Assembly: GCA_016793465.1 (NCBI GenBank)
Contig: JAEUJW010000034.1
Location: 17,407 to 81,406 of the forward strand
Direction of reading: 5' to 3'
Length of the DNA: 64,000 nt
Source: Myxococcales bacterium
GTDB lineage: Bacteria > Myxococcota > Polyangia > Nannocystales > Nannocystaceae
Shown here: piece after piece, positions 1-8,280 of the stretch
How positions within the stretch are numbered: position 1 is the stretch's first letter
Layout: every line of letters starts with the position of its first letter
The notes under the pieces: generated by a model
What the model saw: only the letters and a program-made list of their open reading frames with translations
The model's database searches: none
What the model was told of the DNA's origin: nothing
Translations under genes and position numbers: made by a program

Positions 1-250
1 TCTCGCCGTACACCGAGCCGTAGATCACCGGCACCGCGCGCGCGTCGAGTCCGCCCGCCTTGATCGCCTGATCGGCCACCTCGGCGGCCATGCGCGTGAG
101 CAGGCTGGTGCGCCGGCGCAGCATCGGCGGCAGCAGCTCGGCCCGCGGCGCCTCGGCGCCCGGCGTCACCTGTCTCTGCGACCAGGTCGATGCATCGGGG
201 TGGCCCGGCGTCCACACCCCGACCCCGCGGATCTTGAGCTCGATCGTCAC
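1..250 (-). CDS. beta-ketoacyl synthase-like protein (chain-length-factor type), N-terminal part only
   Basis: The gene starts at a GTG that overlaps the stop of the upstream ketoacyl synthase (GTGA), so the two are translationally coupled. It runs off the window after about 83 codons. The visible part reads GVGVWTPG near the start, then LLPPMLRRRTSLLTRMA and VPVIYGSVYGE. That pattern matches the N-terminal half of the short ketoacyl-synthase family (Ketoacyl-synt_2) found beside a full KS in aryl-polyene and type II polyketide clusters. Its probable role is as a partner or chain-length factor of the neighbouring KS. The catalytic region lies outside the window, so activity cannot be judged. 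Confidence 0.7.
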   Translation of the reverse strand, partial: MTIELKIRGVGVWTPGHPDASTWSQRQVTPGAEAPRAELLPPMLRRRTSLLTRMAAEVADQAIKAGGLDARAVPVIYGSVYGE

Positions 251-1416
251 GCGACCCCCACGAGCACGCTGACGTTCGAGCCGCCGAACGCGAACGAGTT
301 GCTGAGGACCACGCGCGTGCGCATCGGCGCGGCCGCGGTCGTCACCCGCACGGGAATCTCCTCGTCGAGCGGCGCCGACCCGGCGCTGGCCGGCGCCACG
401 CCCTCCTCGATCGCCGCGATCGCGAACCCGACCTCGGTCGCCCCCGCGGCGCCGAGCATGTGCCCCGTGTAGCCCTTGGTCGCCGCGACCGTCATGCCCG
501 GCCCGAACAGCGCCGCGATCGCCGCGCCCTCGGCCGCGTCGTTCTGCCGGGTGCCGGTGCCGTGCGCGTTGACGTGGTCGACCGCGCCCGGCAGGAGCCC
601 CGCCTGCGCGAGCGCCCGCTCCATCGCCAGCCGCGCGCCGAGCCCCTCCGGGTGCGGGCTCGTCATGTGGTGGGCGTCCGAGCTCTCGCCGACCGCCAGC
701 AGCCGCGCCGGCCCCTCACCTGTCCGTTCGAGCAGGCACAGCGCTGCCCCCTCGCCGATGTTGATGCCGGCCCGCTCGCGCGAGAACGGCCGGCACGGCC
801 CGGGCGCCAGCACCTCGAGGCTGGCGAACCCGCGGACCGTCAGCTGGCACAGGCTGTCGACCCCGCCGACGATCGCCGCGTCGCACACGCCGAGCATCAG
901 CAGCCGCTGGGCCGCCGCGAACACCCGCGCCGACGACGAGCACGCCGTCGACAGCACGTAGCCCGGGCCGGTCACCTCGGCCAGCGCCGCGACCACCGGC
1001 ACGACGGCGTCGAGCGCGTGCGAGCGCTCCGCCGTGAACCCGGCCGGCAACGACCCGTGCGCCGCGTGGTGGGCGTAGGCCAGCTCGCTCGCCCCGATCC
1101 CGCCGGTGCTCGTGCCGAGGATCACCGCCACCCGATCGCGACCCCAGCGCGCGCGCGCCTTGACGATCGCCGGCATCAGCTCGTCCAGCGCCAGCGCCGC
1201 GATCCGCGTCTGTCGGGTGTCGTAGTCCGCCAGCCGCGCCGGCAGCTCGGGCAGCCGCTCCGGCAGCGCCCCGACGGTGGCCGGCCAGGCCAGCCCGAGC
1301 CAGTCCGGGCACGCCGCGAGCCCCGAGCGCCCCGCCCGCAGGCTCGCCAGCACCTCCGCCGTGCGCGCGCCCATGCCGTTGCACAGGCTCATGGCGGTGA
1401 TCACGGCGGGCTGCAT
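247..1416 (-). CDS. beta-ketoacyl-ACP synthase (FabF/KAS II-like)
   Basis: 389 aa, the usual length for a KAS. The thiolase-fold Cys-His-His triad is visible: Cys in STACSSSARVFAAAQ (around residue 160), His in VNAHGTGTRQNDAAEG (around 300) and His in KGYTGHMLGAAGATE (around 335). The C-terminus NSFAFGGSN is the normal KAS ending. The reaction is decarboxylative Claisen condensation of malonyl-ACP with an acyl-ACP. It is followed with a 4-nt overlap by a ketoacyl-synthase-like partner, which favours a specialised polyene or polyketide pathway over housekeeping fatty-acid synthesis. A zinc-ribbon membrane protein lies 38 nt upstream on the same strand. The rest of the pathway would be beyond the left edge. 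Confidence 0.9.
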   Translation of the reverse strand: MQPAVITAMSLCNGMGARTAEVLASLRAGRSGLAACPDWLGLAWPATVGALPERLPELPARLADYDTRQTRIAALALDELMPAIVKARARWGRDRVAVILGTSTGGIGASELAYAHHAAHGSLPAGFTAERSHALDAVVPVVAALAEVTGPGYVLSTACSSSARVFAAAQRLLMLGVCDAAIVGGVDSLCQLTVRGFASLEVLAPGPCRPFSRERAGINIGEGAALCLLERTGEGPARLLAVGESSDAHHMTSPHPEGLGARLAMERALAQAGLLPGAVDHVNAHGTGTRQNDAAEGAAIAALFGPGMTVAATKGYTGHMLGAAGATEVGFAIAAIEEGVAPASAGSAPLDEEIPVRVTTAAAPMRTRVVLSNSFAFGGSNVSVLVGVA

Positions 1417-1454
1417 GCGGGACGCGGGAGCCTACCGCGCGGCCCCGAACCCCG

Positions 1455-2561
1455 TCAATGCTGGCGCGACTGCACGAACACCACGATCGCCGCGATGAGC
1501 GCCACGATCACCAGGACGAACAGCACGATCTTGACGACGCTCCACGGCCGCTCGCCCGCGACCTGCCCGGTGCGGGCGTTGATGATGAAGCGGAACGTCC
1601 TGTCCTTGTACTTGAAGCTCGACAGCCACAGCGGCAAAAGCAGGTGCTTGAAGGTCACGTCGGCGTGGCGCACCGACATCGAGCTGATCGACTGCTCGTC
1701 GCCGCCGATGTCCGACTCGATCGCCGAGCGGATCCTCGGGACCATGCGCTCCTCGGCGATCTGAAACCCGTCCTCGAGCCCGACGCGGTAGCGCTCCGCC
1801 ACGAAGCCGCTGAGGTAGGCCGGGTCGAACGCCCGCAGCGACCCCAGGTCCCACGGCTCCAGCCGCTCGATGAGCCAGCGCGGCAGCGTCTGCGAGCCGC
1901 ACACCAGCACGTCGTCGAAGCTCACGTGCACCGTGCCCGAGGCCGGGTACCAGCGCGTGTGCCGGACCTCGCGCGTGCGCGTCTTGCCCTCGTTGTCGGT
2001 GTACGTCTCGGTCACGTAGTAGTACTCGCCGCGCTGCCCGGAGTAGCGCGTGGAGGTGTTCGAGTCGTAGGTCCAGTACGGCAGGTAGACCCCGTCCATG
2101 CCGTGCTGCTCGGCCCGCTTCTTCAGGTCGCCCGGCGCGAACCACAGCGACGCGACCCACTGCTGGTACTTCTCCTTGGCCTGCCGCGCCTCGAAGTTGA
2201 ACGGCAGCAGGCTCTCCGGCACGAACATCTCGCCGAGGTCCTTGACCTCGACCACCACCGGCGAGCCGCAGAACGGGCAGCGCGCCGCCTGGCCCGCGAC
2301 CATCGACTGCGCGCCGCAGCCCTCGCACTGCACGGTGTGCCCGTCGGGCAGCAGCTGCGGCGCGCGCCGGGCCTTGTGGATGGCGTCGTGGAAGTCGTAC
2401 TCGTGGACCACCCCGCTCGCGCGGATCGCCTGGGCGTGGCCGCAGTGCGGGCACACCATGGTCTCGCTGCCCGGCTTGTACTCGAGCGCCGAGCCGCACT
2501 GCTCGCACGGGAACGTCCGCTTCTTCTCGGTCGGCTCGGCGAACTGCTGCTCGGGTTCCAT
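1455..2561 (-). CDS. zinc-ribbon protein with one C-terminal transmembrane helix
   Basis: 368 aa from the ATG at 2561; the frame stays open upstream, but a TATGCT box lies 9 nt before this ATG. Two CxxC pairs form one zinc ribbon near the N-terminus (CEQCG and CPHCGHAQ), and a second follows around residues 75-95 (CEGCG, CPFCGSP). The middle is a large beta-rich region. Near the end comes TFKHLLLPLWLSSFKYKDR, typical of a widespread uncharacterised zinc-ribbon/TM family, with a hydrophobic helix (IVLFVLVIVALIAAIVVFVQ) as the last 25 residues. Such proteins are sometimes mislabelled as helicases or primosomal proteins, but no helicase motif is present. Function is unknown. It is probably cotranscribed with the downstream KS genes. 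Confidence 0.8.
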   Translation of the reverse strand: MEPEQQFAEPTEKKRTFPCEQCGSALEYKPGSETMVCPHCGHAQAIRASGVVHEYDFHDAIHKARRAPQLLPDGHTVQCEGCGAQSMVAGQAARCPFCGSPVVVEVKDLGEMFVPESLLPFNFEARQAKEKYQQWVASLWFAPGDLKKRAEQHGMDGVYLPYWTYDSNTSTRYSGQRGEYYYVTETYTDNEGKTRTREVRHTRWYPASGTVHVSFDDVLVCGSQTLPRWLIERLEPWDLGSLRAFDPAYLSGFVAERYRVGLEDGFQIAEERMVPRIRSAIESDIGGDEQSISSMSVRHADVTFKHLLLPLWLSSFKYKDRTFRFIINARTGQVAGERPWSVVKIVLFVLVIVALIAAIVVFVQSRQH

Positions 2562-2570
2562 CGAGGCGCG

Positions 2571-2576
2571 AGCATA
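2571..2576 (-). promoter_or_regulatory. putative -10 box TATGCT of the zinc-ribbon gene
   Basis: TATGCT on the minus strand, 9 nt before the ATG, in an otherwise GC-rich divergent spacer. No clear -35 is visible. The spacing suggests a leaderless or near-leaderless transcript. Confidence 0.35.
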
Positions 2577-2708
2577 CCAGCCCCACCCCGCCGGTACACG
2601 CCGCAATCCGGCGTCGACGCGGCCGCGCGGCGCGGCGCGACGCGAGCGGACGATCCGGCTTGCGCGCGGGCGACCACCCGTGCCACCTCTCCGCCCGGCT
2701 CAACGACC

Positions 2709-4397
2709 ATGGCACGCGACCTCGGCATCACCATCTCCGTCCTGTCGAGCGCGGGCCCGCTGCGCCTCGTCACCCGCAGCGGCGCCCGCTGCGACGTCCA
2801 CCTGATCCGCCGCGAGTACGACCCGAGCCGCGTGCTCGTGGTCCAGCCCGTCGACTTCGAGGTCACTTTCGACGGCCACCGCCCCGAGCTGCTGCGCGTC
2901 GCCTTCGACCGCATCCAGGACGTCGAGCGCCCCGGCGATCCGCCGGCCGTCCCCGACCAGGCGCTGCTGGCGAAGGCGCTCGAGTGGCCGAACGAGCTGG
3001 CCCCGAAGTCGTCCGCCGCGGCCCGCAAGCGCGCCGAGAGGGCCCTCGCCGAGGCCACGGGCGACCCCTCCGCCGCCGTGCGCGAGGCCATCGTCACCGG
3101 CGCCACCGCCGGCCTCGCCGCGGCCGTCGCCCGCCTCGCGCCCGACCTGCGCCGCCAGCTCGCCGAGTTCGCCGCCGACACCGGCGCAGGCCCGGCGCTC
3201 GCCCTCCTCATCGACGGCGGCGACGTCGATCGCGACATCCTGCTCGCCCGCGCCGCCGCGGCCGGCAAGATCCACCCGATCGACGTCCTGCTCGCCGCCG
3301 GCGCCGACCCCGACGCGCTCGTCGCCGACGCCCGCGTGCCCGGTCGCCGCTCCGGCCACGGCCACGCCCGCACCGCCCTCCACCGCGCCGTCGCCGGCGG
3401 CCACCGCCCGGCCGTGCGCCGCCTCCTGCTGGCCGGCGCCCGCGTCACCGACGCCGCCGCGCTCGCGTGGGCGCTCGTCGGCGCCCCCGATCGCGTCACC
3501 TGGGACCTCCTGCTGGCCGCCGGCCTCGACCCCGACGCCCGCGATCACCACGGCGACCCCCTGCTCATCGCCCTCGGGTCGAACCACCTCGACGCGATGG
3601 TCGACGCCACCCTCGCCGCCGGCGCGAACCCTCGCGCGACCTACCCCGACGGCTCGACCTTGCTGCTGCACACGATAGACCTCGCCATGCGCTCCGGCCC
3701 CTCGACGTTCTTCGTGCGCAAGCTGCTGGCGGCCGGCGCCGACGTCGACGCCGGCCGCCTGCGCGGCCGTAACCCCCTCGCCCTCGCCCGCGTGGTGCTC
3801 CACCCGCCCGGCGAGTCGAGCGGCGTCAACTACCTCGTCGAGTGGCTCGAGGCCGCCGGCGCGGTCGCCCGCGAGGATCCCGACGCCCCGCCGATCACCG
3901 CCGACGCCCCGCGGCCGCCGCCGCCGTGGTCCGCCCGCATCGACCGCACCATCGCCCGCGCCCCGCACTACGACGTCGCCGGCGTCCGCTTCACCCCGGC
4001 GGCCGTCGACGCCCCGCTCGCCGCGGTCGCCACCCAGGCCCCGAAGTGGAACGGCCTCGGCGCCGACGACATCGCCGTGGCCCGCGCCAAGCTCGAGCAC
4101 CTCGTCGGCCCTCCGCCCTCGCGCGGCGACGATTACAAGACGACCTTCGAGTACGGCTTCACCGCCGCCTTCGCCGACGTCCGGCTCACCCTCCTGATCT
4201 GCGACTGGAAGGCCCGCGAGCTGTCCCTCGCCGTCGAACCCCACCCCGACGCCGCCGCGCGCGAGCGCGTCGCCGCCGCCTTCTGGGAGCTCCTCACCGT
4301 CGCCCCGCTCGCGCCCTTCCGCGACCGCTTCCGCTGCGACGACAACAAGGCCGCCTACCACAGCGACGGCAAGACCGCGTTCGCCGAGTTCTCGTGA
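2709..4397 (+). CDS. ankyrin-repeat protein
   Basis: 562 aa starting at ATG (MARDLGITIS). No signal peptide, so cytoplasmic. Residues 1-150 form an unrecognised N-terminal region. Residues about 170-400 hold degenerate ankyrin repeats with recurrent (L)LAAGADPDA-type turns: IDVLLAAGADPDALV, TALHRAVAGGHRPAVRRLL, LLLAAGLDPDARDHHGDPLL, LAAGANPRATYPDGSTLLL and LLAAGADVDAGRLRGRNPL. The last 130 residues form a separate domain ending in HSDGKTAFAEFS. Ankyrin arrays bind proteins; the partner is unknown. It is divergent from the zinc-ribbon gene and convergent with the DUF4388 gene (25 nt apart). No good Shine-Dalgarno sequence is seen. Confidence 0.8.
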   Translation: MARDLGITISVLSSAGPLRLVTRSGARCDVHLIRREYDPSRVLVVQPVDFEVTFDGHRPELLRVAFDRIQDVERPGDPPAVPDQALLAKALEWPNELAPKSSAAARKRAERALAEATGDPSAAVREAIVTGATAGLAAAVARLAPDLRRQLAEFAADTGAGPALALLIDGGDVDRDILLARAAAAGKIHPIDVLLAAGADPDALVADARVPGRRSGHGHARTALHRAVAGGHRPAVRRLLLAGARVTDAAALAWALVGAPDRVTWDLLLAAGLDPDARDHHGDPLLIALGSNHLDAMVDATLAAGANPRATYPDGSTLLLHTIDLAMRSGPSTFFVRKLLAAGADVDAGRLRGRNPLALARVVLHPPGESSGVNYLVEWLEAAGAVAREDPDAPPITADAPRPPPPWSARIDRTIARAPHYDVAGVRFTPAAVDAPLAAVATQAPKWNGLGADDIAVARAKLEHLVGPPPSRGDDYKTTFEYGFTAAFADVRLTLLICDWKARELSLAVEPHPDAAARERVAAAFWELLTVAPLAPFRDRFRCDDNKAAYHSDGKTAFAEFS

Positions 4398-4422
4398 CGC
4401 CCCGACGCCGACGACCCGCGGG

Positions 4423-5730
4423 CTACAGCCCGGTCAGCGTCAACGAGAGGTCGCGCGTCCTGAAGATCCCCGACTGACCCATCTGCCCCGACGACCCGGT
4501 CGGACGCAGCTTGGTCAGCATGCGCTCGACCTCGGCGGCCAGCCGCTGGCCCGCCGCTCCCAGCGACGCCGTCGCGCTGAACAGCGCGAACGCGGCGTAG
4601 TCGTACAGCATCTCGCGGACCTCGGACTCCCCGCCGGGCGCGCAGGTCAGGGCGTTGCGGGCGACGGCGTCGGGGTCGAGCGTGCCGTCGTCGAACGGCC
4701 CGGCCCCGCGCAGCAGCGCGTCGTAGGCCCCGCGGGCGAAGCCCGCCAGCGAGTGGCGCAGCGCCGTGCCGCGGCCCCCGGTGTCGGCCGCCTGGTGGAT
4801 CGTCCTCAGCGCCTGCGAGGCCAGCAGCGCCGCCTCGGCCGCCCCGCCGCGCAGGCGCGGGGGCAGCATCACCACGTAGCCCGACTGCCCGAGGTCGAAC
4901 AGCCGCTTGGTCACCTCGAACTCGCCGAGCCCCGTCATGCGCCCGAGCTCGCCGACCGTGCGCTGCCCGTCGATCATGTGCCACACCGCCGCGCCCTCGG
5001 CCGGCGCGCGCGTGCCGGCGCGATCGGGCACGTAGTCGGCCGACGGGATCCAGGGCCTGAAGTAGCTGATCTCGTCGAGCTGCGTCACGTGGTTCATCAG
5101 CAGCGCGTTCGCGCTGATGACCTGGCGGCTCGGCAGGCGCGCCTCGTCGAACCCGTCGAGGAAGCAGAACATCCCGTCGGCCAGCATGAGCACCGCCAGC
5201 ACGACCTCCTCGACCTGGCGCGCGAGGAACTTGTAGACCTGCTCCTGGGTGACCAGCCCGAGCTCGAGCGCCGCCGCGGCGAAGCGCTGGCCGCCGCGCG
5301 TGCGCGCGAGGATCGGCCCGATCTGCGCCTCGGTGATGGCCCCGTAGCGGTACAGGATGCGCCCCAGCCGTTCGTCCTGCGCGTCGGTCCGCACGCCGAC
5401 GATGTTGCCGCTCTCGAAGAACACGCTGCGGGTGTGCTCGCCGTCCATCACCACCAGCTCGCCGCGCCAGGTCGACGAGCCGAGGATCGCCAGCACGTCG
5501 CACATCGCCCCGGGCGCCGTGATCTCGCCGGCCAGCCGCACGATCGCTCCGTCCTCGACGTCGCGCCGCCCGTCGGCCCCGGTGTAGCGGAGGAACACCA
5601 GGTGCCGCGGCGTCGGCAGCATGCGGTACGCGCCCTCGCGGTCGCGCATCCGCGTGGTCGCGGCCTCGCCGAGCGGGTGGACCACCCCCTTGCCGTCGAT
5701 CAGCACCAGCTCGTCCTGTGCGTGCTTCAC
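4423..5730 (-). CDS. DUF4388 domain protein
   Basis: 435 aa from the GTG at 5730. A GTG six codons upstream is also open, but a TAGACT box ends 7 nt before 5730 and favours the shorter form. Residues about 80-200 fit DUF4388, a domain common in myxobacterial and cyanobacterial regulators: STWRGELVVMDGEHTRSVFF, SGNIVGVRTDAQDERLGRIL, then two helical segments beginning GAITEAQIGPIL and GLVTQEQVYKFL. The C-terminal half has a winged-helix-like stretch (GQRTVGELGRMTGLGEFEVT). No kinase or receiver motif is present. A role in signalling is likely but the partner is unknown. Soluble protein, single-gene unit. Confidence 0.75.
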   Translation of the reverse strand: MKHAQDELVLIDGKGVVHPLGEAATTRMRDREGAYRMLPTPRHLVFLRYTGADGRRDVEDGAIVRLAGEITAPGAMCDVLAILGSSTWRGELVVMDGEHTRSVFFESGNIVGVRTDAQDERLGRILYRYGAITEAQIGPILARTRGGQRFAAAALELGLVTQEQVYKFLARQVEEVVLAVLMLADGMFCFLDGFDEARLPSRQVISANALLMNHVTQLDEISYFRPWIPSADYVPDRAGTRAPAEGAAVWHMIDGQRTVGELGRMTGLGEFEVTKRLFDLGQSGYVVMLPPRLRGGAAEAALLASQALRTIHQAADTGGRGTALRHSLAGFARGAYDALLRGAGPFDDGTLDPDAVARNALTCAPGGESEVREMLYDYAAFALFSATASLGAAGQRLAAEVERMLTKLRPTGSSGQMGQSGIFRTRDLSLTLTGL

Positions 5731-5737
5731 CGCTGCG

Positions 5738-5743
5738 AGTCTA
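5738..5743 (-). promoter_or_regulatory. putative -10 box TAGACT within GGTGGTTAGAC
   Basis: Lies 7 nt before the GTG of the DUF4388 gene. The same GGTGGTWAGAC string precedes the GTG starts of the two small Cys-rich genes near 13.1-13.5 kb, so it looks like a recurring promoter element. Confidence 0.4.
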
Positions 5744-5827
5744 ACCACCGGATCGGCCCTGCGGTCAATCCCGCGCCCGCGTAACAGCGTTCGGACCGCA
5801 CTTGCGAACCGCTGACGTCATGGCACA

Positions 5828-5847
5828 GGCGAGGCCGTCGCCTCGCC
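5828..5847 (-). terminator. hairpin downstream of rel
   Basis: GGCGAGGC-CGTC-GCCTCGCC, a perfect 8-bp stem with a 4-nt loop, 10 nt after the rel stop. It has no T-tract, so factor-independent termination is uncertain. Confidence 0.5.
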
Positions 5848-5856
5848 CGCGCGCCT

Positions 5857-8280
5857 CTAGCCGTCGACGCCCGCCCGCGAGAACACGCGCTCGACCGCCA
5901 GCACGCCGGGGATGCTCCGCAGGTTTCGCATCAGCGTGGTCAGCTGGGCCAGCGAGCGCACCCCGGTGTGGAAGGTGTTGATGGCCCGCTGCCCGTTGTC
6001 GAAGGTGCGGCAGTTGGCCTGCTTGATGTTGATCCCGTGGGCCGAGAAGGCCCGCGACATCTCCGCGAGCAGGCCGACCGTGTTGGCCGTCTTGACCTCG
6101 ACGACCGCCGGGCAGTCGAGCTCGAGCCCCGGCTCCCACGCGAGGTACACACGGCGCTCCTCGATGCGCTCGAGCGCCTCGGAGCAGCCCTCGACGTGGG
6201 CCACGATGCCCTTGTTGGGGCTCAGGTACGCGATCAGCGGGTCGCCCGGCGTGGGGTTGCAGCACGGCGCCAGCTGGATCATCGGCGGGCTCGCGCCGGT
6301 CGCCTCGACGCGCTCGCGCGTGACCATCAGCGGCGAGCCCGGCGCGCCCTCGCCGGGCTGCGTGCGCGTCTTGCCGGGCCCGACCTTGCCGAGCTTGAGG
6401 CTGACCTTGCGCCCGCCCGACATGCGCCGGAACATGCGGCGGATCAGGCTGTCGTCGTCGCCCTGCGGCGCCGGCGCCAGCGCGTCGGCCACTCGCGCCG
6501 GCGCCAGCTGACCGCTGCCGACGGCCTCGTAGAGCCCGTCCGCCCCCGGCACCTCGCGCAGATCCTTGGACAGGTCGAACTCCGCCGCCCTGCGCGCGAC
6601 CAGCCCGAGCTCCTCGAACTCCGCCAGCGTGCGCCCGCGTCCGGCCAGCTCCTGCTCGATCAGGCTGCGACCGAGGCTGCGGGTGCGCACGCGCTCCTCC
6701 TGCCGCAGCCACTGCTTGATCCGCGCCCGCGCCCGCGACGTCTGGCACATCTTCAGCCACTCCTTGCGCACGCAAGGGTTCGGGTTCGTTAAAATCTCGA
6801 GCGTGTCGCCCTGGCGCAGCTGATAGCGCAGCGGCACCAGGTGCCCGTTCACGCGGGCGCCGCTGCAGTGCACGCCGACGTCGGTGTGGATAGCGAACGC
6901 GAAGTCGATCGGCGTCGCGCCCTTGGGGAAGGTGTGGATGTCGCCCTCGGGCGTGAACACGTAGACCTCGTCGGCGAACAGGTCGGCCTTGACCGCCTCG
7001 ATGAACTCGTGCGGATCGCTGACGTCGCCCTGCCAGTCCATCAGCCCCTGCAGCCACGTGAGGCGGTGCCACGCGCTCGCCGGGGCCCCGCCGTTGCGGC
7101 CCTCCGAGCGCTGCCACTCGGCCACGATGCCGCGCTCGGCCACCGCGTCCATCGCCTGCGAGCGGACCTGCAGCTCGAGGCGCTCGCCCTGACGACTGAT
7201 GAGGGCGGTGTGCAGCGCCTGGTAGCGGTTCGGGCGGGGCAGCGCCACGTAGTCGCGGAAGCGGCCCGGGATCGGCGTGAACGACCCGTGCAGCACCCCG
7301 AGCGCGCCGTAGCAGGACGTGCGATCGCGGGTCACGCAGTTGAAGATGACGAGGCCGCCGACCTTGTCGATCTCGACCTCCTGGTCCTCCGACAGCTTGT
7401 AGACCTGATACGGCGTGCGCATGGTGGCGCGCAGGCTGACCGGGCCGAACTGCTCCTCGGACCAGACCACGCGGTCGGGCTCGTCGCCGGCCTGATCGGC
7501 GTGGCCGCTGCCGTTGGTGTGATTGAAGGCGGCGCGCAGCTGGGCGAGGCCGCGTTCGACGAACTCGGGGTCCGCGCCGAGCAGCGCGTCGACGCGGGCG
7601 CGCACGCTGCGGTAGATCTCGGGCTCGAGGTACCTGAAGCTGAGGTCCTGCAGCTCCGCGTGCAGCCACTGGATCCCCAGGCGGCTGGCGAGCGGCGCGT
7701 AGATCTCCATGGTCTCCCTGGCGATGCGCAGCTGCTTGTCGAGCGGCATGTGCTCGAGCGTCCGCATGTTGTCGAGGCGGTCCGCGAGCTTGACCAGCAG
7801 CACGCGGATGTCCTGGCTCATGGCCAGCAGCATCTTGCGGAAGCTCTCGGCCTGCTGCTCCTGGCGCGACAGGTACGGCACCTTGCCGAGCTTGGTGACG
7901 CCGTCGACGAGGCCCGCGACCTCGGCCCCGAAGCTCTCGGTCAGGTCGAACACGGTCAGCTCGGAGTCCTCGACCGCGTCGTGCAAGAGGCCCGCGACCA
8001 CCGAGCTGCTGTCGAGGCCGATGCGCGTGATGGTCTCGGCGACCCGCAGCGGGTGCATGAGGTAGGCCTCGCCGCTCTTGCGCATCTGCCCGGCGTGGCA
8101 CTTGCTCGCCAGCGCGAACGCCCGCTCGACCTGCGACGGGTCGCCGCCTGGCCGTTCGGACAGGCGCTCGACCATCGCCTGGACCCGCGTGGTCGCGTCG
8201 TCCAGCGCCTGGGCCGCGCCGTCGGGGCCCGACGACCCGGTCGAGACCGGCTCTGCGAGGGTGGTCGCCGCCTCGCTCAT
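5857..8280 (-). CDS. rel: RelA/SpoT-family (p)ppGpp hydrolase/synthetase with divergent synthetase domain
   Basis: 807 aa; the ATG overlaps the gmk stop (ATGA). The N-terminal HD hydrolase is intact: CHAGQMRKSGEAYLMHP, LLHDAVEDSE and LVKLADRLDNMRTL keep the metal-binding His, His-Asp and Asp and the nucleotide-binding residues. The synthetase region around residues 300-400 keeps PGRFRDYVALPRPNRYQALH. However, the family motif DLxAxR reads DKVGGL, so the Arg is lost, and the later AAHW motif reads VAEW. Next come a TGS domain (DEVYVFTPEGDIHTFPKGAT), a zinc-finger/RIS region (LAPCCNPTPGD, HVEGC) and a C-terminal ACT domain. I infer a SpoT-like enzyme biased to hydrolysis. It is the last gene of the yicC-gmk-rel operon; rpoZ, often placed here, is absent. 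Confidence 0.9.
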   Translation of the reverse strand: MSEAATTLAEPVSTGSSGPDGAAQALDDATTRVQAMVERLSERPGGDPSQVERAFALASKCHAGQMRKSGEAYLMHPLRVAETITRIGLDSSSVVAGLLHDAVEDSELTVFDLTESFGAEVAGLVDGVTKLGKVPYLSRQEQQAESFRKMLLAMSQDIRVLLVKLADRLDNMRTLEHMPLDKQLRIARETMEIYAPLASRLGIQWLHAELQDLSFRYLEPEIYRSVRARVDALLGADPEFVERGLAQLRAAFNHTNGSGHADQAGDEPDRVVWSEEQFGPVSLRATMRTPYQVYKLSEDQEVEIDKVGGLVIFNCVTRDRTSCYGALGVLHGSFTPIPGRFRDYVALPRPNRYQALHTALISRQGERLELQVRSQAMDAVAERGIVAEWQRSEGRNGGAPASAWHRLTWLQGLMDWQGDVSDPHEFIEAVKADLFADEVYVFTPEGDIHTFPKGATPIDFAFAIHTDVGVHCSGARVNGHLVPLRYQLRQGDTLEILTNPNPCVRKEWLKMCQTSRARARIKQWLRQEERVRTRSLGRSLIEQELAGRGRTLAEFEELGLVARRAAEFDLSKDLREVPGADGLYEAVGSGQLAPARVADALAPAPQGDDDSLIRRMFRRMSGGRKVSLKLGKVGPGKTRTQPGEGAPGSPLMVTRERVEATGASPPMIQLAPCCNPTPGDPLIAYLSPNKGIVAHVEGCSEALERIEERRVYLAWEPGLELDCPAVVEVKTANTVGLLAEMSRAFSAHGINIKQANCRTFDNGQRAINTFHTGVRSLAQLTTLMRNLRSIPGVLAVERVFSRAGVDG
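8146..8165. repeat. palindromic mini-repeat inside rel
   Basis: GCCTGGCC-GTTC-GGACAGGC, an 8-bp stem with one mismatch. It matches the dispersed palindrome family of this window and lies in frame in the linker before the HD domain. Confidence 0.5.

Noticed and set aside
168..187. ACCTGTCTCTGCGACCAGGT as another palindrome family member
   Set aside because: Only the outer 5 bp pair and the middle differs; it fits normal coding sequence of the KS-like gene.
716..740. CCTGTCCGTTCGAGCAGG inside the KS gene
   Set aside because: Only four outer pairs hold; likely chance.
1458..2708. Long open frame on the plus strand leading into the ankyrin gene
   Set aside because: It is antisense to the zinc-ribbon gene, is Arg/His-rich without motifs, and merely reflects high GC at third positions. 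Only the part from 2709 is real.
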